From positions 181,739 through 245,738 of the forward strand of contig NZ_AZEC01000004.1 in NCBI RefSeq assembly GCF_001435585.1: DNA of 64,000 nt, given 5' to 3'. Origin of the DNA: Schleiferilactobacillus perolens DSM 12744 (GTDB lineage: Bacteria > Bacillota > Bacilli > Lactobacillales > Lactobacillaceae). Shown here one piece after another: positions 54,514 through 64,000 of the stretch. Each line of letters begins with the position of its first letter. The stretch's first letter is position 1. The position numbers were made by a program, and so were the translations under genes. The notes below the pieces were generated by a model. That model did not search any database and was not told the origin of the DNA. It saw only the letters and a program-made list of their open reading frames with translations.

Positions 54514-54594
54514 AGAAGAACCTCCTTAAGCTTGGGCACGTCTCCTACTGCAGGGACGCAGCCGTTTCCAAGTGCCGTAATCAAAGAACCATAA

Positions 54595-54621
54595 TTAGCA
54601 CTCATTAAAGTACTCTGCTAA
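54595..54621. promoter_or_regulatory. CIRCE element (HrcA operator) upstream of clpP
   Basis: TTAGCACTC-N9-CTCTGCTAA: left arm 9 of 9 and right arm 6 of 9 to consensus, exact 9-nt spacer. Read on minus it is TTAGCAGAG-N9-GAGTGCTAA. Confidence 0.75.
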
Positions 54622-54644
54622 TTTACCACTAAAGAAACATGTCG

Positions 54645-54779
54645 TCAACGACGACGCTCATGTTTTTCGACGGGTGCAGCCAGGTTCAAACCAGCGGCAA
54701 TAATCGCGATGGCACCAGTGGTAATCAGCAACACACCATTCACAATGCCCAAGACCTGGGCCGCCATATGCTTATTCAT
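54645..54779 (-). CDS. 44-aa membrane peptide upstream of clpP
   Basis: MNKHMAAQVLGIVNGVL followed by a hydrophobic stretch to AAGLNLAAPVEKHERRR: one membrane helix and a basic end. ATG 54779 is preceded by GAAGGGAG with good spacing. It lies on the same strand as clpP, with the CIRCE operator between. No family recognised; similar small hydrophobic peptides are common in lactobacilli. Confidence 0.55.
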   Translation of the reverse strand: MNKHMAAQVLGIVNGVLLITTGAIAIIAAGLNLAAPVEKHERRR

Positions 54780-54863
54780 GCGGATTGCTCCCTTCCATAG
54801 TCTGTACTTCTTCATCATAACAAACATTTGCGGCAGATGGCGGAAAAAAATCGGCGGAGACTC

Positions 54864-54892
54864 TTGCAATCCGGGCCGCCATCATGTATCAT
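54864..54892 (+). promoter_or_regulatory. tRNA-Arg promoter
   Basis: TTGCAA (54864-54869), 17-nt spacer, TATCAT (54887-54892), 12 nt before the tRNA. Confidence 0.75.
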
Positions 54893-54904
54893 ATTTCAAG
54901 TGAT

Positions 54905-54976
54905 GCGCTGTTAGTGTAATGGATCGCACGAAAGATTCCGGTTCTTTAGATGAGGGTTCGATTCCCCCACAGCGCA
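54905..54976 (+). tRNA. tRNA-Arg (anticodon CCG)
   Basis: Full cloverleaf of 72 nt: acceptor GCGCTGT/ACAGCGC, anticodon stem AAAGA/TCTTT with loop TTCCGGT (anticodon 54938-54940), T loop TTCGATT, discriminator A. One A-C mismatch in the T stem. CCA is not encoded. It reads CGG. Own promoter and terminator. Confidence 0.93.
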
Positions 54977-54992
54977 TAAATATATTTGAAAG

Positions 54993-55029
54993 CGATCCGT
55001 AGCAGAATCATTCTGCTACGGATTTTTTT
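54993..55029 (+). terminator. tRNA-Arg terminator
   Basis: ATCCGTAGCAGAAT with ATTCTGCTACGGAT around one C, then T7. Confidence 0.95.
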
Positions 55030-55210
55030 CTGCCCCCTGTGATCGTTTTTGAACGTTGGCGACAGGTCTAGACAGGTGGGCCGTAAATCGTCCATCCAGG
55101 TCACAATTTGTTAAGAAAAGACGAATGATTCTAGATTTTTTACCTTCACAAGTGCAGTTAAACAACGAGAACGCCAAGTGTATCAAGGATTTGGCGGCCA
55201 TGCATCGTGC

Positions 55211-55239
55211 TTGCAAACGAGTCGGTTGAGTGCTATATT
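55211..55239 (+). promoter_or_regulatory. cggR-gap operon promoter
   Basis: TTGCAA (55211-55216), 17-nt spacer, TATATT (55234-55239). The -35 overlaps TGCAAACG, which matches the core TGNAANCG of a CcpA cre site but not its other half. The 181 nt between the tRNA terminator and this promoter shows no gene. Confidence 0.7.
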
Positions 55240-55295
55240 TAGAGATGTTAAAGGGAAGACCTAGCAATTGGATCCCTAAAAAATTTTGTCTTGCT

Positions 55296-55331
55296 GGGTC
55301 GCTCTGCGACACCCTTGGACATAATGCGTCC
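55296..55331. promoter_or_regulatory. Candidate CggR operator
   Basis: Two dyads, GGGTC-N7-GAC (55296-55310) and GGAC-N7-GTCC (55317-55331), with centres 20 bp apart, between the promoter and the cggR start. Position and architecture resemble the tandem CggR operator of Bacillus. Confidence 0.55.
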
Positions 55332-55350
55332 CAGAGAGGGGTCAGATATC

Positions 55351-56388
55351 GTGCACGAAGAATTAGGGTGGATTGAGGCGCTCGCGCCGGATTTCCTAAC
55401 CGTGCTTCGCCAACGATATCAGGTCCTACGCATGATCAGTTGGGCATCGCCGATCGGTCGGCGGACTTTGGCTGCTGAACTCGATATCAGTGAGCGGGTA
55501 TTGCGCACTGAGACGGACTTTTTACGCCGCCAACGTTTGATTGATGCAACGACCGCCGGCATGGTAATCACGCCGCGCGGTCGGGAAGTCCTCCAGGGAT
55601 TGGAGAACTTCATGAATCAATTAGTTGGTATTCATGATGCTGAGAAACAGTTGGCTGACGCTTTGGGCATTGATCATTGTATGATCGTGTCCGGTAATTG
55701 CGATGTACAGCCGAAGATTCTTGACGAAATGGGTCAACTGGTGAGTCAAACATTGAATGCATTGTTGCCGGATGGCAAGAATATTGTGGCTGTCATGGGT
55801 GGTAACACCATGGGTCACGTTGCCACTGCTTTAACACGCAAGTTGGGGCAGGGCCGACAATTGATGTTTGTACCGGCCCGTGGCGGCATCGGTGAGCGGG
55901 TGGACATCCAAGCCAATACAATTTGTGCTGAGATGGCCCGAGCTACCGGTGGTGAACATCGCGCACTTTATCTTCCGGATAATGTAAGCGAGGAAGTTTA
56001 CGAGCCGTTGCTGAAAGAGCCGAGTGTACGGCGGGTGCTGGATCTGATTGATCATGCAACAGCAGTGGTACATAGTGTCGGTGACGCCCTGGTCATGGCC
56101 GAGCGTCGCGAGATGGATGCCGATACCATTCAGCTGTTGCGCGAGGACCAAGCAGTCGGCGAAGCGTTTGGCTATTTCTTCAATGAGGCAGGCCAAGTGG
56201 TTTATAAAGTACCGCGAATTGGATTACAGGTGGCGGACCTACAACGGATTCCGCACATTATCTGTATCGCTGGCGGCGCGTCCAAAGGCAAAGCAATTCG
56301 CGCGTATATGCATAGTGCACCGGATCATACGTGGTTGATCACGGATGAAGGTGCCGCTAAAGTGATTTTAAACGGGGCAACCCTTTAA
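55351..56388 (+). CDS. cggR: Central glycolytic genes regulator CggR
   Basis: 345-aa SorC/DeoR-type repressor. N-terminal winged helix (PIGRRTLAAELDISERVLRT) and a sugar-phosphate sensing domain (GGNTMGHVA, VPARGGIGERVDIQANT, GDALVMAERR). Fructose-1,6-bisphosphate relieves repression in Bacillus. GTG 55351 (MHEELGWIEALAPD) is 9 nt from GAGGGG and matches homologues; a longer reading from 55291 would run through the operator. Confidence 0.93.
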   Translation: MHEELGWIEALAPDFLTVLRQRYQVLRMISWASPIGRRTLAAELDISERVLRTETDFLRRQRLIDATTAGMVITPRGREVLQGLENFMNQLVGIHDAEKQLADALGIDHCMIVSGNCDVQPKILDEMGQLVSQTLNALLPDGKNIVAVMGGNTMGHVATALTRKLGQGRQLMFVPARGGIGERVDIQANTICAEMARATGGEHRALYLPDNVSEEVYEPLLKEPSVRRVLDLIDHATAVVHSVGDALVMAERREMDADTIQLLREDQAVGEAFGYFFNEAGQVVYKVPRIGLQVADLQRIPHIICIAGGASKGKAIRAYMHSAPDHTWLITDEGAAKVILNGATL

Positions 56389-56426
56389 AATATTATTTTT
56401 CAATTTCCTAAAGGAGGAAGTTTTGT

Positions 56427-57449
56427 ATGACTGTCAAAATTGGTATCAACGGTTTCGGTCGTATTGGTCGTTTAGCTTTTCGTCGGATTTATGAATTAGG
56501 TGCTAAGTCTGATGACATCCAAGTAGTTGCGATCAACGATCTGACCAGCCCGGCTATGCTGGCACACTTGCTGAAGTATGACTCCACTCATGGTACATTC
56601 CCTGGTGAAGTTAGTGCGACTGACGATTCTATCGTCGTTGACGGCAAGAAGTACCGGGTTTACGCTGAACCGCAAGCTCAAAACATTCCTTGGGTTAAGA
56701 ACGATGGTGTTGAATACGTTCTTGAATGTACTGGCTTCTACACTTCTAAAGCCAAGTCACAAGCTCACTTGGACGCTGGCGCAAAGCGGGTTCTGATTTC
56801 TGCACCTGCTGGCAGCGACACTAAGACCATTGTTTACAACGTAAATGATGACACTTTGAACAGTGAAGACCGCATCGTTTCTGCAGGTTCCTGCACAACG
56901 AACTGCTTGGCTCCGCTGGCATTCTTCGAAAACAATGAATTTGGTATCAACGTTGGTACCATGACGACTATCCATGCTTATACTTCTACACAGATGCTGC
57001 TTGACGGCCCTGTACGTGGTGGTAACTTGCGTGCTGCTCGTTCTGCCGCTGTTAACACAATTCCGCATTCCACTGGTGCCGCTAAGGCAATCGGTTTGGT
57101 AATTCCTGAATTGAACGGCAAGCTGAACGGCCATGCACAACGTGTTTCTGTTGTTGATGGTTCCTTGACTGAATTAGTTGCTATCTTGGACAAGAAGGTA
57201 ACTGCTGACGAAGTTAACGCTGCAATCAAGAAGCACACTGAAGGCAACGAAAGCTTTGGCTACAACGATGACGAAATCGTATCTTCCGATGTAATCGGCA
57301 CAACATACGGTTCTATCTTCGATCCTACCCAAACTGAAGTTGTTACTGCCGGTGACCATCAATTGGTTAAGACCGTTGCTTGGTACGACAACGAATATGG
57401 TTTCACTTGCCAGATGATTCGTACGCTGTTGAAGTTTGCCACTCTCTAA
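56427..57449 (+). CDS. gap: Glyceraldehyde-3-phosphate dehydrogenase
   Basis: 340-aa NAD-dependent [18 protein letters not shown] at the N-terminus, catalytic Cys156 in [18 protein letters not shown] near the end. RBS AAAGGAGG. Codon choice here and in eno is visibly biased, as expected of a highly expressed gene. A leaky terminator separates it from pgk. Confidence 0.97.
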   Translation: MTVKIGINGFGRIGRLAFRRIYELGAKSDDIQVVAINDLTSPAMLAHLLKYDSTHGTFPGEVSATDDSIVVDGKKYRVYAEPQAQNIPWVKNDGVEYVLECTGFYTSKAKSQAHLDAGAKRVLISAPAGSDTKTIVYNVNDDTLNSEDRIVSAGSCTTNCLAPLAFFENNEFGINVGTMTTIHAYTSTQMLLDGPVRGGNLRAARSAAVNTIPHSTGAAKAIGLVIPELNGKLNGHAQRVSVVDGSLTELVAILDKKVTADEVNAAIKKHTEGNESFGYNDDEIVSSDVIGTTYGSIFDPTQTEVVTAGDHQLVKTVAWYDNEYGFTCQMIRTLLKFATL

Positions 57450-57484
57450 TCTGAGCGTCTGACTTTGATAATGCAGTAACGTTT

Positions 57485-57521
57485 AGGCGGAGGGAGGTTC
57501 ACTCCCTTCGCCTTTTATTTT
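57485..57521 (+). terminator. Partial terminator between gap and pgk
   Basis: AGGCGGAGGGAG with CTCCCTTCGCCT then TTTTATTTT. Likely lets gap accumulate above downstream genes. Confidence 0.75.
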
Positions 57522-57557
57522 GGAAAGCTTAACTTTACTTTTAGGAGGTTACTTTAA

Positions 57558-58769
57558 ATGGCAAAATTGATTGTTTCTGACGTTGATGTCAAAGACAAGA
57601 AGGTCTTGGTGCGGGTTGACTTTAACGTGCCCATCAAGGACGGTAAGATTGGTGATGACAACCGGATTCGCGCTGCATTGCCGACGATCCAATACATTAT
57701 TGATCATGGCGGCAAGGCAATCTTGCTGTCTCACTTAGGCCGGATCAAGAGTGACGCAGACAAAGCGCAATTGAGCTTGAAGCCTGTTGCTGCACGTCTG
57801 TCTGAATTGTTGAAGAAGCCTGTTGAATTCGTGCCCGTTAACGAAGGCAAGGAATTGGAAGACGCCATCAGCAACATGCAAGACGGTCAAGTTCTCTTGA
57901 TGGAAAATACCCGGTTCCAAGATATTGACAACGACTTTGGCAAGCGTGAATCCAAGAACGATCCTAAGCTTGGTCAATATTGGGCTTCTCTGGGTGACTT
58001 ATACGTCAATGATGCATTTGGGACAGCGCACCGGGAACATGCTTCTAACGTTGGTATTGCAACAGCCATGAAGGCTGCTGGCAAACCAGTTGCAGCAGGC
58101 TTCCTGATGGAAAAGGAAATCAAGTTCTTAGGCGACGCCGTGGACAATCCTGTTCACCCATTTGTCACGATCTTGGGTGGTGCCAAGGTTTCTGACAAGA
58201 TTGGTGTCATTGATAACTTGATTCCTAAGTCTGACTACATCCTCATTGGCGGCGGCATGGCTTATACCTTCTTGGCTGCTCAAGGCCACTCAATTGGTAA
58301 GTCCTTGTATGAAGCCGATAAGGAAGATTTAGCAAAACAATTGTTAGCTAAAGCCGGCGACAAGATCGTATTGCCAGTGGATAACGTGGTTGCTAAGGAA
58401 TTCTCAAATGATGTACCGACTGAAGTTGTTGGCGATGATATTCCTGCTGATAAATTGGCATTGGATATTGGCCCCAAGACTGTTGCTTTGTTCAAAGACA
58501 AGCTGCAAGGCGCTAAGACCGTTGTATGGAACGGACCAATGGGTGCATTCGAAATGAGCAACTTCGCCAAGGGTACTCTGGAAATTGGCCAAGCACTGGG
58601 CGATTTGAAGGGTGCCACAACCATCATCGGCGGCGGCGATTCTGCTGCGGCTGCACAACAGTTGGGTATTGCCGACAAGATTACGCATATCTCTACTGGC
58701 GGTGGTGCTTCTCTGGAATATCTGGAAGGCAAAACTTTACCAGGTATTGCATCCATTTCCGACAAGTAA
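57558..58769 (+). CDS. pgk: Phosphoglycerate kinase
   Basis: 403-aa kinase making ATP from 1,3-bisphosphoglycerate. [49 protein letters not shown] and [13 protein letters not shown] are all present. RBS AGGAGG. Lies 21 nt before tpiA. Confidence 0.97.
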   Translation: MAKLIVSDVDVKDKKVLVRVDFNVPIKDGKIGDDNRIRAALPTIQYIIDHGGKAILLSHLGRIKSDADKAQLSLKPVAARLSELLKKPVEFVPVNEGKELEDAISNMQDGQVLLMENTRFQDIDNDFGKRESKNDPKLGQYWASLGDLYVNDAFGTAHREHASNVGIATAMKAAGKPVAAGFLMEKEIKFLGDAVDNPVHPFVTILGGAKVSDKIGVIDNLIPKSDYILIGGGMAYTFLAAQGHSIGKSLYEADKEDLAKQLLAKAGDKIVLPVDNVVAKEFSNDVPTEVVGDDIPADKLALDIGPKTVALFKDKLQGAKTVVWNGPMGAFEMSNFAKGTLEIGQALGDLKGATTIIGGGDSAAAAQQLGIADKITHISTGGGASLEYLEGKTLPGIASISDK

Positions 58770-58790
58770 TCACGAGAGGACGATACAAAA

Positions 58791-59546
58791 TTGCGTAAAC
58801 CAATTATTGCAGGTAACTGGAAGATGAACATGAACCCCGACGAAACACGGGCGTTCGTGGCTGCGGTTAAGAATGAATTACCAGACCCCAGCAAAGTTGA
58901 ATCTGTTATTGCTGCACCAGCTGTTGATTTAACAGCATTAGTGGACGCTGCCAAGGATTCTGTCTTGGTACCGGCTGCTCAAAATGCCAATGATCATGAG
59001 TCTGGTGCATATACTGGCGAAACGAGTCCGAAGGTATTGGCTGACTTAGGCGTCAAGTACGTTATCGTTGGTCACTCCGAGCGGCGCGGTTATTACCACG
59101 AAACCAATGAAGATGTGAATAAAAAGGCGAAGGCTGTTTTTGCGAACGGTATGAAGCCGATCATCTGTGTTGGTGAATCCCTGGATCAACGCGAAGCTGG
59201 CGAGACTGAAGACTTAGTAGCCACTCAAGTAGAAGCAGCCCTAAACGGCCTTTCTGCTGACCAGGCTAAAGAGTTAGTGATTGCCTACGAACCTATTTGG
59301 GCAATCGGTACAGGCAAAACTGCCACTTCTGAACAAGCAGAGGAAGTTTGCCGGCATATTCGCGAGACAGTGGCAAAACTGTATGATCAAACGACTGCTG
59401 ATGCCACGCGGATCCAATACGGCGGTTCTATGAAGCCAAACAACGTCAAAGAATTAATGGCTCAACCGGATATCGACGGCGGCCTGGTTGGCGGTGCTTC
59501 ATTGCAACCTGATTCTTTCTTACAATTAGTTCATTATCAAGACTAA
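58791..59546 (+). CDS. tpiA: Triosephosphate isomerase
   Basis: 251-aa TIM barrel enzyme; GNWKMN, catalytic His in VGHSERR, catalytic Glu in [15 protein letters not shown] and phosphate loop GGSMKPNN. Initiates at TTG 58791 after GAGAGGA. Confidence 0.96.
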   Translation: MRKPIIAGNWKMNMNPDETRAFVAAVKNELPDPSKVESVIAAPAVDLTALVDAAKDSVLVPAAQNANDHESGAYTGETSPKVLADLGVKYVIVGHSERRGYYHETNEDVNKKAKAVFANGMKPIICVGESLDQREAGETEDLVATQVEAALNGLSADQAKELVIAYEPIWAIGTGKTATSEQAEEVCRHIRETVAKLYDQTTADATRIQYGGSMKPNNVKELMAQPDIDGGLVGGASLQPDSFLQLVHYQD

Positions 59547-59561
59547 TTGTGATAAATCGCG

Positions 59562-59590
59562 TTTACCCTAGGGGGTAAATACGGTAAAAT
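59562..59590 (+). promoter_or_regulatory. eno promoter
   Basis: TTTACC (59562-59567), 17-nt spacer, TAAAAT (59585-59590). The -35 is part of a TTTACCC/GGGTAAA dyad that could be an operator. Confidence 0.6.
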
Positions 59591-59598
59591 AAGAGTGA

Positions 59599-60930
<1,332 letters not shown>

Positions 60931-60947
60931 TTGTTCGCATAAGCGAA

Positions 60948-60981
60948 TAAAAAACGTCGTGTATCTGCACGGCGTTTTTTT
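60948..60981 (+). terminator. eno terminator
   Basis: AAAAACGTCGTG with CACGGCGTTTTT around TATCTG, T7. Confidence 0.9.
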
Positions 60982-61011
60982 GAGGACTCATTTCGGGAGG
61001 ATTGGCGCAAC

Positions 61012-62586
61012 GTGACAGAGCAGGAAAAAGATACAACCCGTTTAACCATCGTCTTATGGGGACTACTGATTGGATTGATCACTGGCGCTGTGGTCAGTAT
61101 GTTTCGATGGTGCATTGAGCATGCCCTGACTGCGACTATTTGGGCTTACCATCAGATGCAGCAGGGGCAAGTTGTCTGGTGGTTGATCGTCATTGGTGGC
61201 AGTTTATTGATTCCGCTGATCGTTGGTTTGCTTGTGAAGCAGCAGCCGCAAATCAGCGGTTCTGGGATTCCCCAGGTTGAGGCACAGCTGGATGATGAAC
61301 TGACGTTATCGTGGTGGTCAATTCTCTGGCGTAAATTTATTGGCGGCATCCTGAGTATTGGTCCGGGGCTGTTCTTGGGACGCGAAGGCCCCTCGATCCA
61401 ACTCGGCGCCGCTGTTGGCCAAGGTGTAGCCGAGATTTCAGGACAACGGGGTACTCGGCGCCGGGTGGCCATCGCTTGTGGTGCCGCCGGTGGCTTGGCC
61501 GCTGCCTTTAACGCACCCATCGCTGGGACATTATTTGTGCTAGAGGAAGTTTATCATAACTTTTCGCCTTTGGTCTGGTTGGCGAGTTTGGCTAGTGCTG
61601 TGGGCGCTAATCTGATCGCAACCACCGTATTTGGATTAACACCGGTGTTGCATCTGCAGTACGCAGCTAGTTTACCCGTGATATTGTATGGCCATTTGGT
61701 TGCGTTAGGCGTTATCTTGGGCTTGTTAGGGATTGTGTATCAACAAGCGCTTTTGGCGATGCCGCAATTGTATCAGCGGTTCATCCCTGGTCCCCGTTGG
61801 TTAAATGGGGTAGTCCCATTTTTAGTTACCATTCTCGTGGGAATCATTGTCCCCCAGTGGCTAGGTGGTGGGAATGCCATTATCTTAAGTGTTGGGCGTT
61901 TGAGTCCTGTTTTAGGCACGTTGATCATTCTTTTCTTGGTTCGTTTTTGCCTGTCTATGGTGTCCTATGGTTCCGGACTACCCGGGGGTATCTTCTTACC
62001 CATTCTGAGTCTAGGAGCGATTATTGGGGGCATTTATGCCGCCTGCATGATTCAAATCGGGTGGCTGCCGCCAAAGTATTTTGTGAATTTTGTCATCGTC
62101 GCCATGGCGGGGTATTTTGCCGGGATTGGGAAAGCACCTTTTACCGCGATCTTGTTAATCACTGAAATGGTCGGGACGTTGACCCATTTAATGCCACTGG
62201 CCGTGGTGTCTTTGGTGGCTTACGTGGTCGTGGATGCATTGGGCGGTGCGCCAATTTACGAAAGCCTGCGGACTCGATTGCAGGTGCCAGAGCAACAGCA
62301 GGCCATGCAAGGCAAACGCGCACATCTGGAAATACCAGTGATGCTTGGCAGCCGGCTGGATAACATCGCTGTGCGGGACTTTACTTGGCCTCACGGCACG
62401 CTGCTCGTGGCTATCCGTCGGGGTGAACGTGAACTCGTGCCCAGTGGGGACATGTTAATCCATGCGGGCGATACACTGATATTAACCATGGATCAGAATA
62501 TGCGGGCGCAGGTGCGCCGACAATTGGCAACCATCCTGGCTGCACAATCACAGCCTACTCATTCAACTCATGGGGATCATGAATAA
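61012..62586 (+). CDS. clcA: ClC family chloride channel/antiporter with RCK-C domain
   Basis: 524-aa ClC protein. Selectivity motifs GSGIPQ, GREGPSIQLGA (gating Glu present) and GSGLPGGIFLP are intact, so H+/Cl- exchange is likely and may aid acid tolerance. A C-terminal TrkA-C/RCK-C domain (about 435-510) is present. Starts at GTG 61012 after GGGAGG (about 11 nt). Its 3' end overlaps the convergent gene by 32 bp. Confidence 0.92.
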   Translation: MTEQEKDTTRLTIVLWGLLIGLITGAVVSMFRWCIEHALTATIWAYHQMQQGQVVWWLIVIGGSLLIPLIVGLLVKQQPQISGSGIPQVEAQLDDELTLSWWSILWRKFIGGILSIGPGLFLGREGPSIQLGAAVGQGVAEISGQRGTRRRVAIACGAAGGLAAAFNAPIAGTLFVLEEVYHNFSPLVWLASLASAVGANLIATTVFGLTPVLHLQYAASLPVILYGHLVALGVILGLLGIVYQQALLAMPQLYQRFIPGPRWLNGVVPFLVTILVGIIVPQWLGGGNAIILSVGRLSPVLGTLIILFLVRFCLSMVSYGSGLPGGIFLPILSLGAIIGGIYAACMIQIGWLPPKYFVNFVIVAMAGYFAGIGKAPFTAILLITEMVGTLTHLMPLAVVSLVAYVVVDALGGAPIYESLRTRLQVPEQQQAMQGKRAHLEIPVMLGSRLDNIAVRDFTWPHGTLLVAIRRGERELVPSGDMLIHAGDTLILTMDQNMRAQVRRQLATILAAQSQPTHSTHGDHE

Positions 62587-63004
62587 TTAAGTGGGTCTTC
62601 ACCTGATTGGGCCAATCATTGACGAGATCGTCATGGTTGTGCAGGTGAATATAGAAAACCACAGCATTGACAAAAGGCACGAATAAAAAGATCATCGTCA
62701 ACTTAGCTGGGATAAATATACCGGTGATTACAACGATCAGGGTACCGATTACCAGTTGACCGATGTGTTCAGCAACCCCCAGGCCTTGATGATTCACGTA
62801 GTCTTGCCAGTACCGATGGGTAATCACAGGTCCACTTAATTCATACCGGTCATGGGGATGCAGTGTCTGACGTAACCGAATCAGCCGATTATGGATGGTG
62901 GTCATGGTTTGAGCGCGCAACCGGACTAATAACCAGGCAAACGCAAGTGTCATTGCGACTAAGAAAGTAATCATTAACGTCACCAAATCCAACGATATCA
63001 TCAT
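62555..63004 (-). CDS. Unknown membrane protein
   Basis: 149-aa protein, no family recognised. Hydrophobic segments near residues 5-28, 82-100 and 103-122; the region between is basic (RLRAQTMTTIHNRLIRLRQ) and His-rich at the C-terminus. ATG 63004 lies 7 nt after AAGGAAGG; ATG 63010 abuts that RBS. It overlaps the clcA 3' end tail to tail and no terminator separates them. Confidence 0.65.
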   Translation of the reverse strand: MMISLDLVTLMITFLVAMTLAFAWLLVRLRAQTMTTIHNRLIRLRQTLHPHDRYELSGPVITHRYWQDYVNHQGLGVAEHIGQLVIGTLIVVITGIFIPAKLTMIFLFVPFVNAVVFYIHLHNHDDLVNDWPNQVKTHLIIHDPHELNE

Positions 63005-63142
63005 GCTCATTCCTTCCTTAACACTCTATCTCCATCTTACAACGATATCGCGCAACTGTCGGTAGACATGCTTATAGACGCCGCCCAATCGGTGTGTTAC
63101 GATTGGTTAGAGAATTTAGGACAAGTTTTGGAGGTTTCGCTC

Positions 63143-63379
63143 GTGTATAATGTCGTCATGACGCTGCTCATCATTGATTCGATTGCCATTGTCATTGCTG
63201 TTATGATGCAACCCACTAAGCAACAGGATGCGTTGAACGCATTATCTGGTGGTGCTGGTGAGTTGTTCGGCCAAAGTAAAAAACGGGGTTTTGAAGCGTT
63301 CATGGAGAAAGTCACCGCCGTTCTCGGTTTCCTCTTCTTCGTGTTTGCGTTGATACTGGTATTTTTAGGGTCCAAGTAA
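63143..63379 (+). CDS. secG: Preprotein translocase subunit SecG
   Basis: 78-aa two-helix subunit of SecYEG. QPTKQQDALNALSGGAGELFG is the conserved loop; hydrophobic segments flank it. GTG 63143 is 8 nt from GGAGG and gives the normal length; the longer reading from 63068 is too long for SecG and lacks an RBS. eno-secG-rnr is a conserved order. Confidence 0.9.
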   Translation: MYNVVMTLLIIDSIAIVIAVMMQPTKQQDALNALSGGAGELFGQSKKRGFEAFMEKVTAVLGFLFFVFALILVFLGSK

Positions 63380-63398
63380 ATAATGGAATGACTCTTTT

Positions 63399-63433
63399 TG
63401 CCTAGTTCCCCCTCGTGGACTAGGCATTTTTTC
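63399..63433 (+). terminator. secG terminator
   Basis: TGCCTAGT with ACTAGGCA around a 12-nt loop, T6. Confidence 0.9.
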
Positions 63434-63486
63434 GCTTAATAGAATGGGGATATCCCCCGATAAGAAGAAGGACGGTTACACACTTT

Positions 63487-64000
63487 ATGGAAGAACACGA
63501 TGAATTAATCGCGAATGTTTACGATGTCTTTGAAAGCAATCCAGAAGCCCAGTATACAGTCGATACACTGGCCCGAATCATGCATATGAGCGGTGCGGCG
63601 GCATTCAAGAATATTGTTAAAGTCGTGACGGAATTAGAAAACGATCATCACATTGTGGTGATTAACGATAATCGCTATCAGTTAGCACCCTTGGACGAAG
63701 TCGTGACAGGGGTATTTCATGCCCATGAGAAGGGCTTTGGCTTTGTTTCCTACGATCCAGACCAGCAGGATGTCTTTATCCCGAATGGCAAATCAGATAC
63801 GGCCATTGACGGCGACACCGTTGTGGTCACCTTGGTGCGCGGCGGCAACCCATGGAAGAAGAAGGGTCCAGAAGGTTACATTTCTGGTGTTGTAGAACGT
63901 AAAATTACCCGATTGGTGGGCGAATTTTTCCAATACTCCGATGCTGAGGTCGCTAAGACGGGCATGATTGGGTATGCCCAAAGTCACGAAAAGAAGTTAT
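63487..64000 (+). CDS. rnr: Ribonuclease R, 5' part (runs off the window)
   Basis: First 171 codons of the 3'-5' exoribonuclease that degrades structured RNA. An N-terminal winged helix (about 1-65) precedes the first cold-shock domain (HAHEKGFGFVSYDPDQQDVFIP). The catalytic RNB domain is beyond the window. AGAAGGA lies about 15 nt before ATG 63487, longer than usual; no alternative start fits. A GGGGATATCCCC palindrome lies just upstream. Confidence 0.93.
   Translation, partial: MEEHDELIANVYDVFESNPEAQYTVDTLARIMHMSGAAAFKNIVKVVTELENDHHIVVINDNRYQLAPLDEVVTGVFHAHEKGFGFVSYDPDQQDVFIPNGKSDTAIDGDTVVVTLVRGGNPWKKKGPEGYISGVVERKITRLVGEFFQYSDAEVAKTGMIGYAQSHEKKL

Noticed and set aside
55055-55080. Direct repeat GACAGGT-CTA-GACAGGT as a CggR site
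   Set aside because: It lies upstream of the promoter, while the tandem dyad downstream fits position and symmetry better.
55256-55310. Similarity of GGGTCGCTCTGC before cggR to palindrome unit 3a
   Set aside because: Only 12 bp, without the other landmarks of the repeat; better explained as part of the CggR dyad.
55016-55312. 98-codon open frame on minus between tRNA-Arg and cggR
   Set aside because: Crosses the tRNA terminator and the cggR promoter and operator; no RBS.

Overview
The window is core chromosome of a low-GC Gram-positive bacterium of the family Lactobacillaceae. Gene order is the evidence: ftsK-ymfF-ymfH-ymfI-rodZ-pgsA-cinA-recA-rny, comFA-comFC-hpf-secA-prfB-ftsE-ftsX, phoP-phoR-pstSCABB-phoU, liaX-pspC, hprK-lgt-gpsA-galU-trxB-pgm, uvrB-uvrA, rapZ-yvcK-whiA, clpP, cggR-gap-pgk-tpi-eno and secG-rnr. 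Base composition looks nearly balanced by eye, high for lactobacilli, so a moderately GC-rich lineage such as Schleiferilactobacillus is possible. That placement is a guess. No prophage, insertion sequence, rRNA operon or CRISPR array is seen.

Layout. 1-3168: a sorbitol-type PTS IIA protein and an AI-2E family permease on the plus strand, then rpsN (zinc-free S14 paralogue) and corA on the minus strand. 3169-3840: intergenic cluster of large palindromic repeats. 3841-15146: trmL, a DUF1149 gene, then the ftsK to recA run. 15147-15700: second palindrome cluster, ending at the rny promoter. 15701-25704: rny, tagO, yigZ (minus), comFA (apparently frameshifted), comFC, hpf, secA and prfB with its programmed +1 frameshift. 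25809-34933: ftsEX, then phosphate sensing (phoPR), a 39-codon small ORF, pstS-C-A-B1-B2 and phoU. 35109-37188: envelope-stress module (LiaX-like, PspC, small membrane protein). 37189-37735: third palindrome cluster, ending at the hprK promoter. 37736-45179: hprK, lgt, gpsA, a GalU-like gene with an altered active-site signature, trxB, pgm and an HD phosphohydrolase. 45263-53818: SOS-controlled uvrBA, rapZ-yvcK-whiA and an OhrR-like regulator. 53920-54976: clpP (minus, CIRCE operator), a 44-codon membrane peptide and tRNA-Arg(CCG). 55211-60930: CggR-controlled glycolytic operon. 61012-64000: ClC transporter, an unknown membrane protein, secG and the start of rnr.

The most unusual content is a family of roughly 120-bp intergenic palindromes in three clusters (3365-3664, 15330-15573, 37446-37689). 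Their stems differ in sequence yet stay paired. They share the end sequences AAACGGG and CCCTCT, a 4-nt one-sided bulge (AACC within CCTAACCGG) and a TAAGTGC apical loop. A second palindrome type, GTGCnAATGCGGAGC to TTGGCAC, sits beside two of the clusters. The regulatory sequence is also informative: CIRCE-type operators before clpP and before the alternative rpsN, LexA-type boxes before recA and uvrB, and a tandem dyad before cggR that fits the CggR operator.
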